DNA from: Branchipolynoe longqiensis
Taxonomy: Eukaryota; Annelida; Polychaeta; Phyllodocida; Polynoidae
Direction of reading: 5' to 3'
Assembly (NCBI GenBank): GCA_030323885.1
Contig: CM059197.1
Coordinates: 28,539,178-28,603,177, forward strand
DNA length: 64,000 nucleotides
Below are positions 1-10,959 of this stretch, piece after piece. A program made the translations under genes and the position numbers. Numbering within the stretch: position 1 is the first letter of the stretch; every line of letters starts with the position of its first letter. The notes beneath the pieces are model-generated. The model did not search any database and was not told where the DNA came from. It was given only the letters and a program-made list of their open reading frames with translations.

Positions 1-425
1 GTGGGTTTCTCGAAGGAACCAAACCGGTCATTAGCGGTTATGTCAACACCCGGGTCACCGTGTGACTATGGGTAGAGATGTGGGTTTCGCCCTATCTCAT
101 GTGGAAATTCTCTCGTACTCTAATAGAGAGTAATGTTGGAGATGCTCCTGGGTTTCTTTTATAGACTCCCCTAGACAAAACTTTTTCAGGCGTTTCTCCG
201 AGTTTCGTAGCATTTTCTCCAACTTGTTGACGTAGTAGTCACAGGTGGGAGAAGTGTGCGGAACAGAGGGATGGGCGGGCCGATACACTGGTCCCGACCC
301 CGCGTAAGGTTTGGGCTTGACCCACAACCCACGCACAAATTTAGCTTATTACGCCTGTGTTATAACGGTATAAACACGTTCTTTAACACCAATAGATGTC
401 CAAATGAGTTTGAAACAACCATATT
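1..425. other. 5' region of the DIRS element or its flank; no gene seen
   Basis: This stretch precedes the gag ORF. It is likely the 5' untranslated part of the retrotransposon, but I found no copy of the right terminal repeat in it and no promoter motif that I can defend. The open frames on the minus strand here are short and have no recognisable protein features. Confidence 0.4.
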
Positions 426-476
426 GTGACATATATATATACCGGGACTGACCAAAAATGTTTGTTGCAGCTCCCG

Positions 477-1835
477 ATGGCCACGAAGCGGAGTAAGCGC
501 GGTGCAGCAGCAGCCGAGGGGCGTGTTCCGAGTGGAGTGGACGAGGAGTATGACTCCTCACCTGTGTTGTCGGCAGGGCCGTCGACACAGCCCCGGGCGC
601 ATATCCTCTCCGACCCGGACGAGGACGCAGTGCCTGATGTGCCTGCGCCTCCAGATTGGGAGGCTCGCTTTGCAAGATTGGAAAGCCACATCTTGACTGC
701 CAAATCGCCTGTGTCTCGGAAGCGGCGTAGGCCGAGTGTCCAAGAGGATTCATTTGAGGATTTCTTGGACACAGACTCGGCGGTGGAGCTTAAGGCTCCT
801 CCTCCTCCTTCTCCTAAACGGAGGAAGAAGAAGAAACAGGTGATTTCTTCGGGTGATGAATTCACCAAGGAGCGGGCAGAGTCTGGTTTGCGCAAAAAGC
901 GGAAGACTAAGTCCAAAAAGAAGAAGAGGAAGAGGAAATATTCTTCTTCTGAGTCGTCCACTGAGTCTACTTCTACGGAATCAGACTCAGACACCATATA
1001 TGAAGGGGTCTATGCGGACATTGGCACTAAAGTGGCTAAGAAGGTGGAGAAGCCAAAGGCTAAGCGGGTTAAAACCACTACGCTTATGCGCGAGACCGTG
1101 AATGGTCATTTTCGCACGTTCAAACCGGCGGAGATTATCTCCAAGTTAGGAGATGAGTTAACAGGCATAAAGGGTGTTCCCAACTCCATCATTAAAGAAA
1201 TGGATCGGGATGTCAATATGACGGATGACCGTAAGAAGTTTGAGGATGTGTTGCACACAGTGCATAAGGCAGTGTTGGCTACCCTAACAGCTATTGTTCC
1301 TGTGGCTAATAGGATGCAGAGTGAAAATAAGTTTTCGTCTTTGGCTAAGACAATGGACAAAGGCATTGCAGTGCTAGCGGCGGCAGGTAATTACCTGTCG
1401 TTTCGAAGATATGAAAATGTCTTCAAGTCAGTTTGCACAGATGCTGGCAAAGAAGTGGCTCGCTCTAAGAAGGTTACCGATAATGAGGGGAAGGAGTTTA
1501 CGCTCTATCTTGCTCCAGAGCCGATTAAAGGGAAACCTTTAGATAACACCAAGATGTTTGGCGGTCAACTACAATACCTCTATAAAGAGGTAGAGACTGC
1601 AGCCAAGAGTGGCAAAAACATGGATGGCAAGAAGAAACAGGAAGTTCCTCGTTTCAAAAAGTCACGAGGGGATTTTCGTCCACGACAGTTCACCAGAGGA
1701 ACCAGACCGAGTTCAAACTTCGGTCAAGGGTTTCGGGGCCGGGGCGTTCGCCCAGGCTGGACCGACAACACCGCACGGCCAATAGGTCGAGGGTTCAACT
1801 CGTCGAGACCTTTCCCCAGGGGCGGGTCCAAGTAG
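477..1835 (+). CDS. DIRS gag-like ORF1 protein
   Basis: Predicted nucleic-acid-binding structural protein of the DIRS element, 452 residues. The frame is open from 426, but I chose the ATG at 477 because it gives a typical basic start (MATKRSKRG) and the upstream codons look untranslated. Visible parts in order: a short basic N-terminus; an acidic, proline-containing stretch; lysine/arginine clusters around residues 100-170 (KRRKKKK, KKKKRKRK) that could serve as nuclear localisation signals; a serine/glutamate/threonine-rich run just after; a central region (about 200-370) without known motif; and a C-terminal arginine/glycine-rich tail (RGRG, RGGSK) that would suit RNA binding. There is no zinc knuckle. 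The stop is at 1833-1835, and the next ORF is open in the -1 frame across this end. The ORF is intact. The gag assignment rests on position and composition. Confidence 0.75.
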   Translation: MATKRSKRGAAAAEGRVPSGVDEEYDSSPVLSAGPSTQPRAHILSDPDEDAVPDVPAPPDWEARFARLESHILTAKSPVSRKRRRPSVQEDSFEDFLDTDSAVELKAPPPPSPKRRKKKKQVISSGDEFTKERAESGLRKKRKTKSKKKKRKRKYSSSESSTESTSTESDSDTIYEGVYADIGTKVAKKVEKPKAKRVKTTTLMRETVNGHFRTFKPAEIISKLGDELTGIKGVPNSIIKEMDRDVNMTDDRKKFEDVLHTVHKAVLATLTAIVPVANRMQSENKFSSLAKTMDKGIAVLAAAGNYLSFRRYENVFKSVCTDAGKEVARSKKVTDNEGKEFTLYLAPEPIKGKPLDNTKMFGGQLQYLYKEVETAAKSGKNMDGKKKQEVPRFKKSRGDFRPRQFTRGTRPSSNFGQGFRGRGVRPGWTDNTARPIGRGFNSSRPFPRGGSK

Positions 1836-3751
1836 AGGTCCAAACACAAACTTTACAAGTCCCTGCAGCCTCTAAAAACACACAAACTGTAAGCAACTTT
1901 GTGGCTGGTAATATTAGTAATCATATTTCTGAGTGGCACAAAATTACTAGTGACCAAGAAATTATAGAAATAGTTAGGGGTGTTCAAATTCCCTTTACAC
2001 AAATTCCTGTACAAAGTATAATACCTTTTCCATATAACATTCAACCAGTTGAACGAGATGCACTAACTAAACAGGTACATAAATTCTTTGAGAAAGGAAT
2101 TATACAAAAAGTGACACACTGTTCAGGACAGTTTATTTCAAACATTTTCTCGAGACCGAAGCCTAATGGTGATGTTCGAATGATCCTGGATTTAACAATC
2201 CTTAATAAAAGGGTGGAATATCGACATTTTAAAATGGTCTCTCTAGATACGGCACGAGATCTGATTACACCAGATGCGTGGATGGCTAGTGTTGATTTAC
2301 AGGATGCATATTATACGCTTCCCATAATGGAACAATACCGAAAATTTCTTCGATTTATTTGGGATAACCAACTCTATGAGTTTACATGCATGCCGAATGG
2401 CTTAGCTTGTGCGCCACGTTTATTTACTAAATTGCTTAAACCTGTTTTCTCGGTAATGGCGAGGAAGGGTCACATAATGTTTCCATACATAGATGATTCT
2501 TTTATTATAGCTTCAACACAAATTGGTTGTGTGAATGCAGTTTTGGATTTATGTGCATTACTCACTAAATTGGGATTTTATGTACATCAACAAAAGTCAG
2601 TGTTTAAACCAACAAAACAACTCAAATGTTTAGGGTTTATTCTGGATACACAGTCCCTTACAGTGTCGATAACAGAACAAAAACTAATTAAGTTTATGAC
2701 TACAGCGACTCAGCTTATTAAGTTATCAAAGCCCAAAATTAGACAGGTTGCTGTTCTTATTGGCATAATGACCTCATATGCACCTGCTGTGTTATATGGG
2801 AAGGCCCATATTAAGTCGCTAGAAATAGATAAAAATTTAGCGTTAACATGAACTAAAGGCAATTTTGAGCGAAAGATGTTTATTTCGCAAGAAGGGTTAC
2901 AGGATATTGGATGGTGGATGCAACATATAGCAAGTTCACCAAATCCAATCCGCATGGCGGAACCTAATACAGTAATTACTACTGATGCTTCGTTAGAAGG
3001 TTGGGGAGCTCATCGAGATGGGGTCACAACAGGAGGTAGATGGCTTGATGATGAAAAATCAGACTATATTAATGCACTAGAATTGCGTGCTATTTATCTG
3101 GGCTTACGTAGTTTAGTAAAGATAAATAAATCACAGGTTAGAATACTAACTGATAATACTACTGCCATGGCATATATTCGTAACATGGGTGGAACCAAAT
3201 CAAAGTCTTGCAATCAGTTATCTAAACTGATTTGGAACTGGGCACAGGCTCAACAAGTCTGGCTGACTGTAGCACATATTCCAGGGTCACAAAATACACT
3301 TGCAGATTATAAAAGTAGAAATTTCCATGACCATTTAGAGTGGTCTCTCTCTACACCTTTGTTTAACTTCGTTTGTGAAAAATGGGGTACACCTGAAGTT
3401 GACTTATTTGCATCACGAAATAATAACAAGTTACCCTGTTATGTTTCTTGGCATCCTGAACCGGATGCTTGGAAAGTAGATGCGTTTGCTATTACTTGGG
3501 AAAATAATTATTTTTATATTTTCCCACCATTTAGCATTATCAGCCGAGTAGTGAGAAAAATCAGCTTGGAAGGGACACATGCGATACTGGTGGTGCCCGA
3601 TTGGGACACGCAACCTTGGCTGCCAGCAGTTTCACAACTGGCAAAAGATCGTATACGATTCCCAAGAAAACTCGCGAATCTGACGCACCACGGACCGCTA
3701 GTGGTTCACGGCGACGTGTCAACGACGCCCCTATTGGCATTCCTTTTCTAA
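1823..3751 (+). pseudogene. DIRS reverse transcriptase - RNase H - Dam-like methyltransferase, one in-frame stop
   Basis: The polymerase ORF of the element. Reverse transcriptase motifs: an N-terminal block with RPKPNGDVRMILDL, the motif A aspartate in DLQDAYY (2294-2314), motif B MPNGLACAPRLFTK, and the catalytic YIDD at 2486-2497. RNase H follows, with TDAS (2981-2992), the glutamate of ELRA (3080), TDNTTA (about 3149) and the last aspartate in LAD (3305). Then comes the DIRS-type Dam-like methyltransferase region with DLFASR (3401-3418) and FPPF (3521-3532), the counterpart of the NPPY-type motif. A single TGA at 2849-2851 lies between RT and RNase H; the frame is otherwise open and continuous. 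There is no ATG at the 5' end: the frame overlaps the gag end in the -1 phase, so expression by ribosomal frameshifting is likely. The first listed base is where the overlap with gag matters; the frame is open further upstream. Confidence 0.85.
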
Positions 3752-4710
3752 GGAAGCAGCTACAGCAATTTGGATTGGACAGAATTACTGAGGATAGGAT
3801 AGTATCGGATGCCTGGAGGCCAGGAACTGTCAAAATTTATACAACCTATTTAAAGAAATGGGGTGTATATTGTTTGTTAATGAAAGTTAAACCAACAAAT
3901 CCAAAGATTTCACAAGTAGCTCGGTTTCTTCGTTCTCTAGAGGATGAAGGACTTTCCTTTGGATCGATTAATGCGGCGAGGTGTGCGTTATCAATTATAT
4001 TACCTAGAATTGATGGCGAAACAGTTGGAAAACATTATGTTATTTGTTATTTACTTCGTTCAATTTATCAAAGGAATCCTCCAAAACCAAAGTATAGTCG
4101 GTTTTGGGATGTTTCTATAGTATTTAAGTTGTTTCAGGCTTGGCCTCACAACTCGTGGTTAGATATAAAACAGTTAGGTTTTAAGGTCGCGGTCCTCTTA
4201 TTGTTAGTAGCCGGGCACAGAGGACAGACGATTGTTGCTTTATCCTTAAATGGATTAGAAATAGACAAGCAACAAGCTACGTTTGATTTAGAAAAGTTGC
4301 TCAAATCGAACACGTTAGGTGACCCCTTATCAACGGTTCACTTAGACTGTTTTCCGAATGATCGGAAATTATGTGTTGTGTCGGCCATACGGGCTTATAT
4401 ATACAAGACAAAGGATTTACGTGCATCACAACAACTATTAGTGAGCTTTATAAAGCCACATAAGGCGATTTCAAGAGACACACTTGCCAGATGGACAATT
4501 ACGGTGTTGAAATTGGCTGGAGTGGATACGAGTAAATACTCTTCCCACTCAACTAGAGGAGCCATGGTCTCCAAGGCACGGGTGCTTGGTATTTCTGTGA
4601 AAAGAATACTAGCGCATGCAGGCTGGAAGACGGCTAAGTCGTTTGCAAAACATTATAATAAACGACTAGAAAAGCCTACCGGCGTTGCAAAGCGTCTTCT
4701 CGCCAACTGA
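3601..4710 (+). CDS. DIRS tyrosine recombinase (YR)
   Basis: Site-specific recombinase that would integrate the circular DNA copy of the element. Counting codons from 3601, the tyrosine recombinase signature is complete: first arginine R207 in GHRGQT, H316 and R319 in HSTRG, H339 in AHAGW, and the nucleophile Y352 in KHYNK. The N-terminal part (about residues 55-160) looks like the SAM-like core-binding domain. The frame is open from 3535, and the first ATG lies far inside the domain, so there is no normal start. It overlaps the methyltransferase ORF by about 150-215 nt in the -1 phase, which suggests translation by frameshift, reinitiation or a spliced RNA. The ORF has no internal stop. The family call rests on the catalytic residues and the linked RT. 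Confidence 0.88.
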   Translation: MGHATLAASSFTTGKRSYTIPKKTRESDAPRTASGSRRRVNDAPIGIPFLRKQLQQFGLDRITEDRIVSDAWRPGTVKIYTTYLKKWGVYCLLMKVKPTNPKISQVARFLRSLEDEGLSFGSINAARCALSIILPRIDGETVGKHYVICYLLRSIYQRNPPKPKYSRFWDVSIVFKLFQAWPHNSWLDIKQLGFKVAVLLLLVAGHRGQTIVALSLNGLEIDKQQATFDLEKLLKSNTLGDPLSTVHLDCFPNDRKLCVVSAIRAYIYKTKDLRASQQLLVSFIKPHKAISRDTLARWTITVLKLAGVDTSKYSSHSTRGAMVSKARVLGISVKRILAHAGWKTAKSFAKHYNKRLEKPTGVAKRLLAN

Positions 4711-4837
4711 CAAGAATAGGTGAGAACAAAAATTTAGAATGTTATAATAATAAGAAAGAATGATATTAAGGATAAAAATGAATTATGCAAAGGTCTCCCT
4801 AGCCGGAGGCTAGCCTGAGGCTGTTTACCGAGGTAAA

Positions 4838-5145
4838 ATAGTATAGTTATACGAGTCTTACCTTGGTACAGATGATGGATAACTGTTGTTTTACCGAGGT
4901 ATAAGCCTCGGATAGATGTGGGCTAGGGCCCTCCCGCCACACCCTGCCACATCTATTCCGTTGGTGTACCTTTTCGGTAAAGTAATAGTATCCATTGTTT
5001 TGAAGTCATTTTTATCCTCAATAAGTAGGTTAAGATTGCTGGTACCAGACCTCTCCCTAGCCCACATCTATCCGAGGCTTATACCTCGGTAAAACAACAG
5101 TTATCCATCATCTGTACCAAGTTAAGACTCGTATAACTATACTAT
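4838..5145. repeat. 91-bp inverted repeat: DIRS internal complementary region and right terminal repeat
   Basis: 4838-4928 and 5055-5145 are reverse complements with about one mismatch, separated by 126 bp. A smaller inverted pair lies outside and between them: AGGATAAAAATGA near 4769 and its complement near 5008. In DIRS1 the internal complementary region templates completion of the ends of the circular copy. The nested inverted pairs at the 3' end fit that arrangement. A plain transcription-stopping hairpin is the alternative. Confidence 0.65.
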
Positions 5146-5148
5146 ATA

Positions 5149-5740
5149 TATGGGTCATTCTTATAAACTGGGCACAAATGTGTGACATGGAAACCAAAAG
5201 TGAAACCCTTCCAAATAATAGCAAAAACCTTCCAAATAATAGCCTAATCCAATCTCCTATGAAGGTTTGCATGGTGTGCATATGTCAGAGTTGAAAAAAA
5301 AAAGAATTTCACTTTTTGAATTAGATCTTATACAAATTGAGCAATATATTAATATCACTCGTCTAACATGAAAATCAAAGACACATCCGGAACATCATTT
5401 TAACATATACAACATAGTTAAACAAGATTGTATTCATTACTCTTAAGCAGATAAGGTTATGACTTATAGGACAATAGTTGAAAAATAAATTGAAAAAAGT
5501 TTGGCTACATGTATAGTGTAAATGTGTAAATTTTCACTTTTCCACATTAGCACAAAATCATATAAGTAGACTTTTAATTTATTTCTTGGGATAACTTCAA
5601 TAAATGTATGATTGCTACATACTTAATACACAGAGGATACAATACTTATTTGACCTGCAATCAATAAAAGAAAGAACAAATTATCAGCATCGTAATGTGG
5701 AAACCAAATATGTGGTGCCAAGTTTTAAAGAATGACCCAT
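5149..5740 (+). mobile_element. MITE family 1 (TATGGGTCATTC ends), copy 1
   Basis: A 592-bp AT-rich element begins TATGGGTCATTC and ends GAATGACCCATA. It is one of three copies of similar length in the window (also 21633 and 28215). It has no coding frame. It sits directly against the end of the DIRS hairpin and next to a TA run, consistent with TA target sites as used by Tc1/mariner-type transposases. Confidence 0.75.
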
Positions 5741-5754
5741 ATACATGTGTGTTT

Positions 5755-5756
5755 TC

Positions 5757-5848
<92 letters not shown>
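5755..5848. repeat. (TA)n microsatellite
   Basis: A nearly pure TA run of about 90 bp adjoins the right end of MITE copy 1. All short frames over it are artefacts. Confidence 0.9.
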
Positions 5849-5849
<1 letters not shown>

Positions 5850-5851
<2 letters not shown>

Positions 5852-6590
5852 AATATGCTTTCGAAATAAAATCTCCGTGTGCAATTTTATTTTGAAATCA
5901 AACATTGGCAGTTCACAATGCTACCAGAGTTTGACATGGTGGCATTCCTCAATTACTTGAGTGAATGATTGATTGCTAAGTTTGATTTCAATGTCAGAAA
6001 GGACATCAACTTGAGCCAAATAAGGATTGATCAGAAAGTATCTAAGACGATCGGATTGGGTACTGGTCACGATGTCAACTTCCCATCCAGTAGGCACTGG
6101 GACCCGACTGAGTGATTGGAATCACTTAAGCAATTCGTCTCTTCCTAGATAACAACACCCAATGATTGATGGCTGTTAAGAGAAACCAGTTATATATACA
6201 CATATAAATATAGCTATGCTTATATATGAATATATACACATGTATATATATATATACATATGTGAGGTTGTACGCTGCATCACAAAAGAACCCTACAATG
6301 GTGGTTGATAGTGTTACCCAGTTGGAATGGCTTGACACCTGCAATTTGGGGAGATATCTGACTCAGTCACATTATCTTGACATTAAACCAACGCATCCAA
6401 GCCAAACCGTGAGAATGCTCAGCAGTAAGCGCGGTCGTGATCTGTATCGTCGCTGCAAGCCTTAGGATTGACAAATCGCACAACTTAAGGATTAATCCCA
6501 GCATGTGAAATATTGGACTTTGAGATGGTAACACCTTGGCCATGTCGTTCCGTCCCCAACCCTACAGGTGTCTCAACCATTAGGCTGTGT
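5850..6590. other. Intergenic DNA with TA-rich tract and a SINE-A fragment
   Basis: This stretch holds a second TATATA-rich run near 6190-6262. Around 6345-6410 there is a degraded minus-strand SINE-A piece, recognised by the CTGACTCAGTCACATTATC stretch found in other copies. No gene is visible. Confidence 0.4.
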
Positions 6591-6965
6591 AAAATGCTAA
6601 AGCTCAGATCTGTGGTTGTGTCGGCAGGCTATAGTGAAATCAATACAGACAAAGAGAAAGGAAGAGTATGAAGCATAAAGAAGGAGAGAGAGTCAAGCCC
6701 TCTGGTTTATTATTTACATGGTTACATGGGTTCATTGTAGAGTATCACCCCATCCCTTTCGCCCAATGGGAAACAAGCATTCTTGACCCTACCAATAGGG
6801 ATCCAACATTCCTGGTCCCCATGGCTACCAGTTGTCTCCGCACCACCACCAAGCTGTATGGCCCCCATGGCCACCACCAACCTTGACCCTGAGTGTGGTG
6901 ATCCTACCCAGCAGAGCAGGAGGGGGTAGGCCCTGAGCGCCCTCACACCCAGCCCTGCCAGCACC
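6590..6965. repeat. Interspersed repeat R1, copy 1
   Basis: The segment from TGTGGTTGTGTCGGCAGGC through the CACCACCACCAAGC and GAGTGTGGTGAT blocks recurs at 43148-43565 in the same orientation and order. It has no coding potential. The class is unknown. Confidence 0.55.
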
Positions 6966-8570
6966 ACTATGTCTATTTACCTCCCACACAGGCAGCACCA
7001 GCACTTACAGGTATAGACATACAGTCGCTTGGTCATCTACACCTGCTTAGTAATAGAACATTTGCATTCCCCGCGATGCCGTAATTCGGAATATTTTACA
7101 GCTGGTTGTTATCAGTAGAGTTAGGTTCAGCAGATTTGAGTCAGGACCACCGGTTACCCATAAATATAACATATAGATCTGGGAATATCCCAACTTATCT
7201 GCCTCTCAATTCCCAGATCTACCACGAGGACTTCACCGGCAGGTAATGGAGCTATTTGAGCCGGGTCTCAGCGCTGGAACGTCGGAAAATATGGCATTAG
7301 TCGGAGCCAACAATATGTTTCTTTTTTCTCCAATCTTGTTCTTTAACTGTCATTCATATACCGATGTTTTGCTTACTTCCCTGTAATTGTCTCTCTATAT
7401 TGTTGTAGATTTGTTTAATGTGTAGGTGTAATTGTCATTAGAGCTGGAACACTTGAACAAACAAAAAGCCCTTAGTGTGACACCGGAGGAAGGGAGTCCA
7501 GTGTGGGATGGGACAAATCCTTCCTCTGCAGAGATCAAACAGAAGGCGTGATTAGAGAGCAAACAAACCTATCGCTTTTCAGCAGCAACACCTGCAATGA
7601 GTCTCCCGCCTGCTGCACACATAAGAGCAGCTCTTGGGTCAAAGGTCATTTGTTATTTATGAATCTTATTGGGGACTCTAGGAGGGCTTGACAAAATAGA
7701 TCTATAGAGTCTGCAGAGTCTGCAGACCTGAGATCATTCGGGGTCAAAATGGCCTTCTCTCCTAAAAGCCCTTGTAAATGAGCAGACCGGAGGGTTCCAA
7801 GCCATTGATAGCAAAGACGGCAGCAGCAGTGACAAGGATTAACAAGAATATGTATCTCAGCTCCGAGATATGACTGATGCACTCCCTTGTCATGTCTATC
7901 TTCCAGTATACTTTGGAACCAGTGGTCCTCCCAGAAGGACTCTAAAGAACAATGTAAACGATGGAAAGGAAGTGTTACTACAAGATGCTAAACATCTGCC
8001 AAAACCATGTTATCAATGACGAAGTCAAAGCCAAGAACCACCAGGTTATTGGGCCACACAATGATCTCGTGGCGATCGTAAAGAGATGCAAGCTGTAGGG
8101 GTATCATGGCTATGTTGAACTCTTTGCGACTTCATGGCGCTGGGATACAATTCCACTGTCACCCTCACCTAATGTATATCTCCCACGCAGTTCATTATTA
8201 CTGACAAAGAGTCAATAAACTAACCCTTGCACTATTTGGCCAAAGCAAGGGTACAAGCCACTTTTATATCTTTAGTTTCACGTGGCCGTCCTGAGATGAC
8301 CTTAGAAGTTGCCAGAACGTAAAGCTCCAACAAATACATGAATAAACACACTTTTAATGCAACTTGGGATTGAAGCTGTCCTGCTATGACTTTGGATGTT
8401 GCTAGAACCTACAATTCCATCAACCAACCTAAGGATGGACTGTCTGAATGGTTCTCTTAATAAGTATTGTGTGTAGACCGGATGCAGTCATGTATTGGGT
8501 TTGAATCAGCACAGATATTCATAACTCAGCAATAACTTCCCCATTACAAGTATTGTATTATTTATAGTTT
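6966..8570. other. Intergenic DNA, nothing recognised
   Basis: Mixed-composition sequence without a long frame, a clear repeat copy or an RNA gene. A 62-codon frame at 7503-7691 has no recognisable motif, and its borders do not look like splice sites. Confidence 0.3.
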
Positions 8571-8574
8571 GTGT

Positions 8575-8887
8575 GTTTGTTTTTTGTCGTAGCAACATCT
8601 AATATCATATCAGGACGGGTACGGACTTGTGACAGTGTGCACTCATGGCGACTTTATAGTGCTGTCCCTCTGGAAATCCAGGCTGCTGGCACCATAACCT
8701 GATATCCCACTCACTCCACTGAGCCAACCAGTCCCTGCCATATCCTTATAATGTCGAGTGCCTGGATAGGAAGTGACAAGTTTCAATTTTTAAGTCATTG
8801 GTTTGACTCGACCAGGGTTCGAACCCACGACCCCACGATCTACCAGCACGGGAAACGGGCGCTCTAACTCATTCGGCCAGCCCGTCA
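8575..8887 (-). mobile_element. SINE-A, full-length minus-strand copy
   Basis: On the minus strand it has a tRNA-like head with an A box (TGGCCGAATGAGTTAGAGC-like) and a B box (GGTTCGAACCC). The SINE-A body follows (GGATATCAGGTCATGG..., GACTTGTGACAGTG), then a tail ending in an AAAACAAAA-type run. Promoted by RNA polymerase III and moved by a LINE. About 300-330 bp is the usual length here. Confidence 0.75.
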
Positions 8888-9047
8888 TATTATTTATAGA
8901 CCCAGCGGCCACTTTAGATCAATAACCAGATCTGTAGACCAGACAGCATGGCTGAATTAATCGAGCATCCGTCCCGCGTTTTCGTAGATCGTGGAAAGTC
9001 GAACCCACAGGTACGAACCCTGCTCAAGACAAACAATTACTTAAAAC

Positions 9048-9270
9048 TTGATACTTGTTGCTTCCAATCTAGGTGTTGAGCATTATTAGGATAAGTTGTT
9101 TCAGTGTCAGGATAATATGACTAAGTGGGATATCAGGTCATGGCGCTGGCAGCCTGGTCACCCAGTGGGACATCGCTATACATTTGCCATGAGCGGGCAC
9201 TGTCTCAAGTCGGTGCCCATCCTGATATGACCTAAGATGTTGCCAGGACATAAAACCCCGACAACCAAAA
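9048..9270 (+). mobile_element. SINE-A, copy lacking the tRNA head
   Basis: Body and tail of SINE-A, with GATATCAGGTCATGG, CAGTGGGACATCG, GATGTTGCCAGGACATAAAA and an AACC-rich end. The tRNA-like head is missing, as expected for a 5'-truncated copy. Confidence 0.7.
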
Positions 9271-10213
9271 AACTACATGTTTATGTGAATAATCATAACA
9301 GAAACATCATGCAATGAAATCACGTTTTTAAAATGTATTTTTATGGAGATAATCCAATAAGATAAACACTCTTACAAAAAGCAACACAACCCATAATCGA
9401 ATAGCTTCTGTTATTGGCAGTTCCTCATCTCGGGGCTTAATTAATCACATCTGCAGTTTATTTTTAGATCGATCCACGGACAGAACCTCCTGTGACAAAC
9501 CCGACGCCGTGCAGATTTTGAACGCGGGCCTGTAAATTGTGCAGGCACATCCCCATCATTTCCATATATGATTCTAGACGTGATTTCCAGAGAGATTAAC
9601 ATTTTGTGAAAAGCGCGATACACGGCTGGGTATGCGAGTCATATTTTAGTGGTTTAAATACGGGGTAGGTCTTAATTGCAATGTAGGCATAGACGGGTGA
9701 GATTACGACGGCGTAAATCTCAGTTCATTGCAGCGAATACATCCTAAGTTCGTTAATATTATGGCCAATATTCTGCCAATAGCCCATTAACGCGAGACAC
9801 ATTGTCGGGCCGGATCCACTAATCGCCTGCGAGCAGAATCAGGTCACTGTGACTCACTTTCCCAATGAGGTATTGACGATTAATGAATGGTTGGATCAAT
9901 AGGCAGGCCTCTCTGCGGCCAAAAGCGGTTCTGTTAGTTTTTAGCTATGGCGACTACGTCAAGGAAAATCTTCAGATGCTGAACATGATATCGTATCGGT
10001 TGATATATAAACCAGGTTTCAAATACAAAGTAGTGATGTGAAATATGCCTGAGCGATGACATAGACCATTTGCGGGTAAATAATATTAAAATAAGATGGC
10101 TGATTTTGTGTCTTCTTTTATTTAGTTTTGCTTAACAAATTCATGTTTTCATCAGAGGATGTTGATATATAATATGTGGTCCTTTTGATAACATTATTCA
10201 TAGTATATATGGT
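9271..10213. other. Intergenic DNA, nothing recognised
   Basis: No clear repeat family or reading frame. Several homeodomain-like TTAAT/ATTAA motifs lie near 9770-9900, but this is within chance for such composition. Confidence 0.3.
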
Positions 10214-10535
10214 ACCGGACCTGGTTGCCGAACCAGTAGAGCGCAGGCTTCTCGTGCTGGCGATCGGGAGATCAAATCCCGGTCGAGCCAAACCGATGAC
10301 TTATTTGTCACTTCCTAGTTTGGGGCTCATCATTACTAGGATAGGGCAAGAACTCGTTGGCTCAGTGTAAGGATAATGTGACTGAGTGGGATATCAGGTC
10401 ATGGTGTTGGCAGCCTTGTTGCCCCAGTGGGACAGCCCTATAAAGTTGCCATGAGTGTGCACTGGCACAAGTCGGTAAACGCCCTGATATGACCTTAGAT
10501 GTTGACAGGACATAAAACTTCAACAACCAACCAAC
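10214..10535 (+). mobile_element. SINE-A, full-length
   Basis: tRNA-like head with A box (TTGCCGAACCAGTAGAGCG) and B-box-like GATCAAATCCC, then the standard body and a tail ending ACTTCAACAACCAACCAAC. Confidence 0.75.
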
Positions 10536-10959
10536 TATATATGATTCTTTGTTGACTGTGTGAATGTGCCACTCTGAACATCTAAAAAAAAGTCCTGTGT
10601 TCAATCAATAGGATACAGCTATAATAGAGCCTTGGACCTGTTAGCCGCTCCTAATTAATAGAAATGGAAACAGTTCTTCAGATGTGGTGGATTGTAGCAA
10701 CTGTCACTGGCTGCAAGATATACGTATTGCTTCACCAGTATGCATCCAGTCGGGACTTGGAAACAGTTCACCGACTCTCCTGCTACGACACTTTCCAGCA
10801 AGTCATTCCACAGGTCAACCACCCTAAAGCCAAAGCCATTTATCTAGACTAAAATAGTGACAATATACTAACTCTAATAGTAAGTACCTTGGTCTCAAAT
10901 TTGTTTAAATGGTGTTAATAACTGAATTTAGACATCGGCCGGGAAACATTGCCTTATGT

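Larger units (their letters stand above)
1..5145 (+). mobile_element. DIRS-type tyrosine-recombinase retrotransposon, nearly complete, left end outside or unrecognised
   Basis: Three ORFs lie in the order gag (477-1835), RT-RNase H-methyltransferase (about 1823-3751) and tyrosine recombinase (3535-4710). They are followed by a noncoding tail with a 91-bp inverted repeat at 4838-4928 and 5055-5145. DIRS elements use a tyrosine recombinase instead of a DDE integrase and a circular DNA intermediate, so they lack target-site duplications. Their right side normally carries an internal complementary region next to the right inverted terminal repeat, which matches what is seen here. The Dam-like methyltransferase domain places it in the DIRS1-like group rather than Ngaro. 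No copy of the right-hand repeat was found in 1-425, so the left terminal repeat is probably upstream of the window. One in-frame TGA breaks the RT ORF, so this copy is probably not autonomous. Confidence 0.85.

Noticed and set aside
97..336. 79-codon minus-strand frame near the window start
   Set aside because: No motif. It lies in the probable 5' region of the DIRS element, antisense to it.
5661..5960. Tyr/Ile-rich frames
   Set aside because: Translation of a (TA)n microsatellite.
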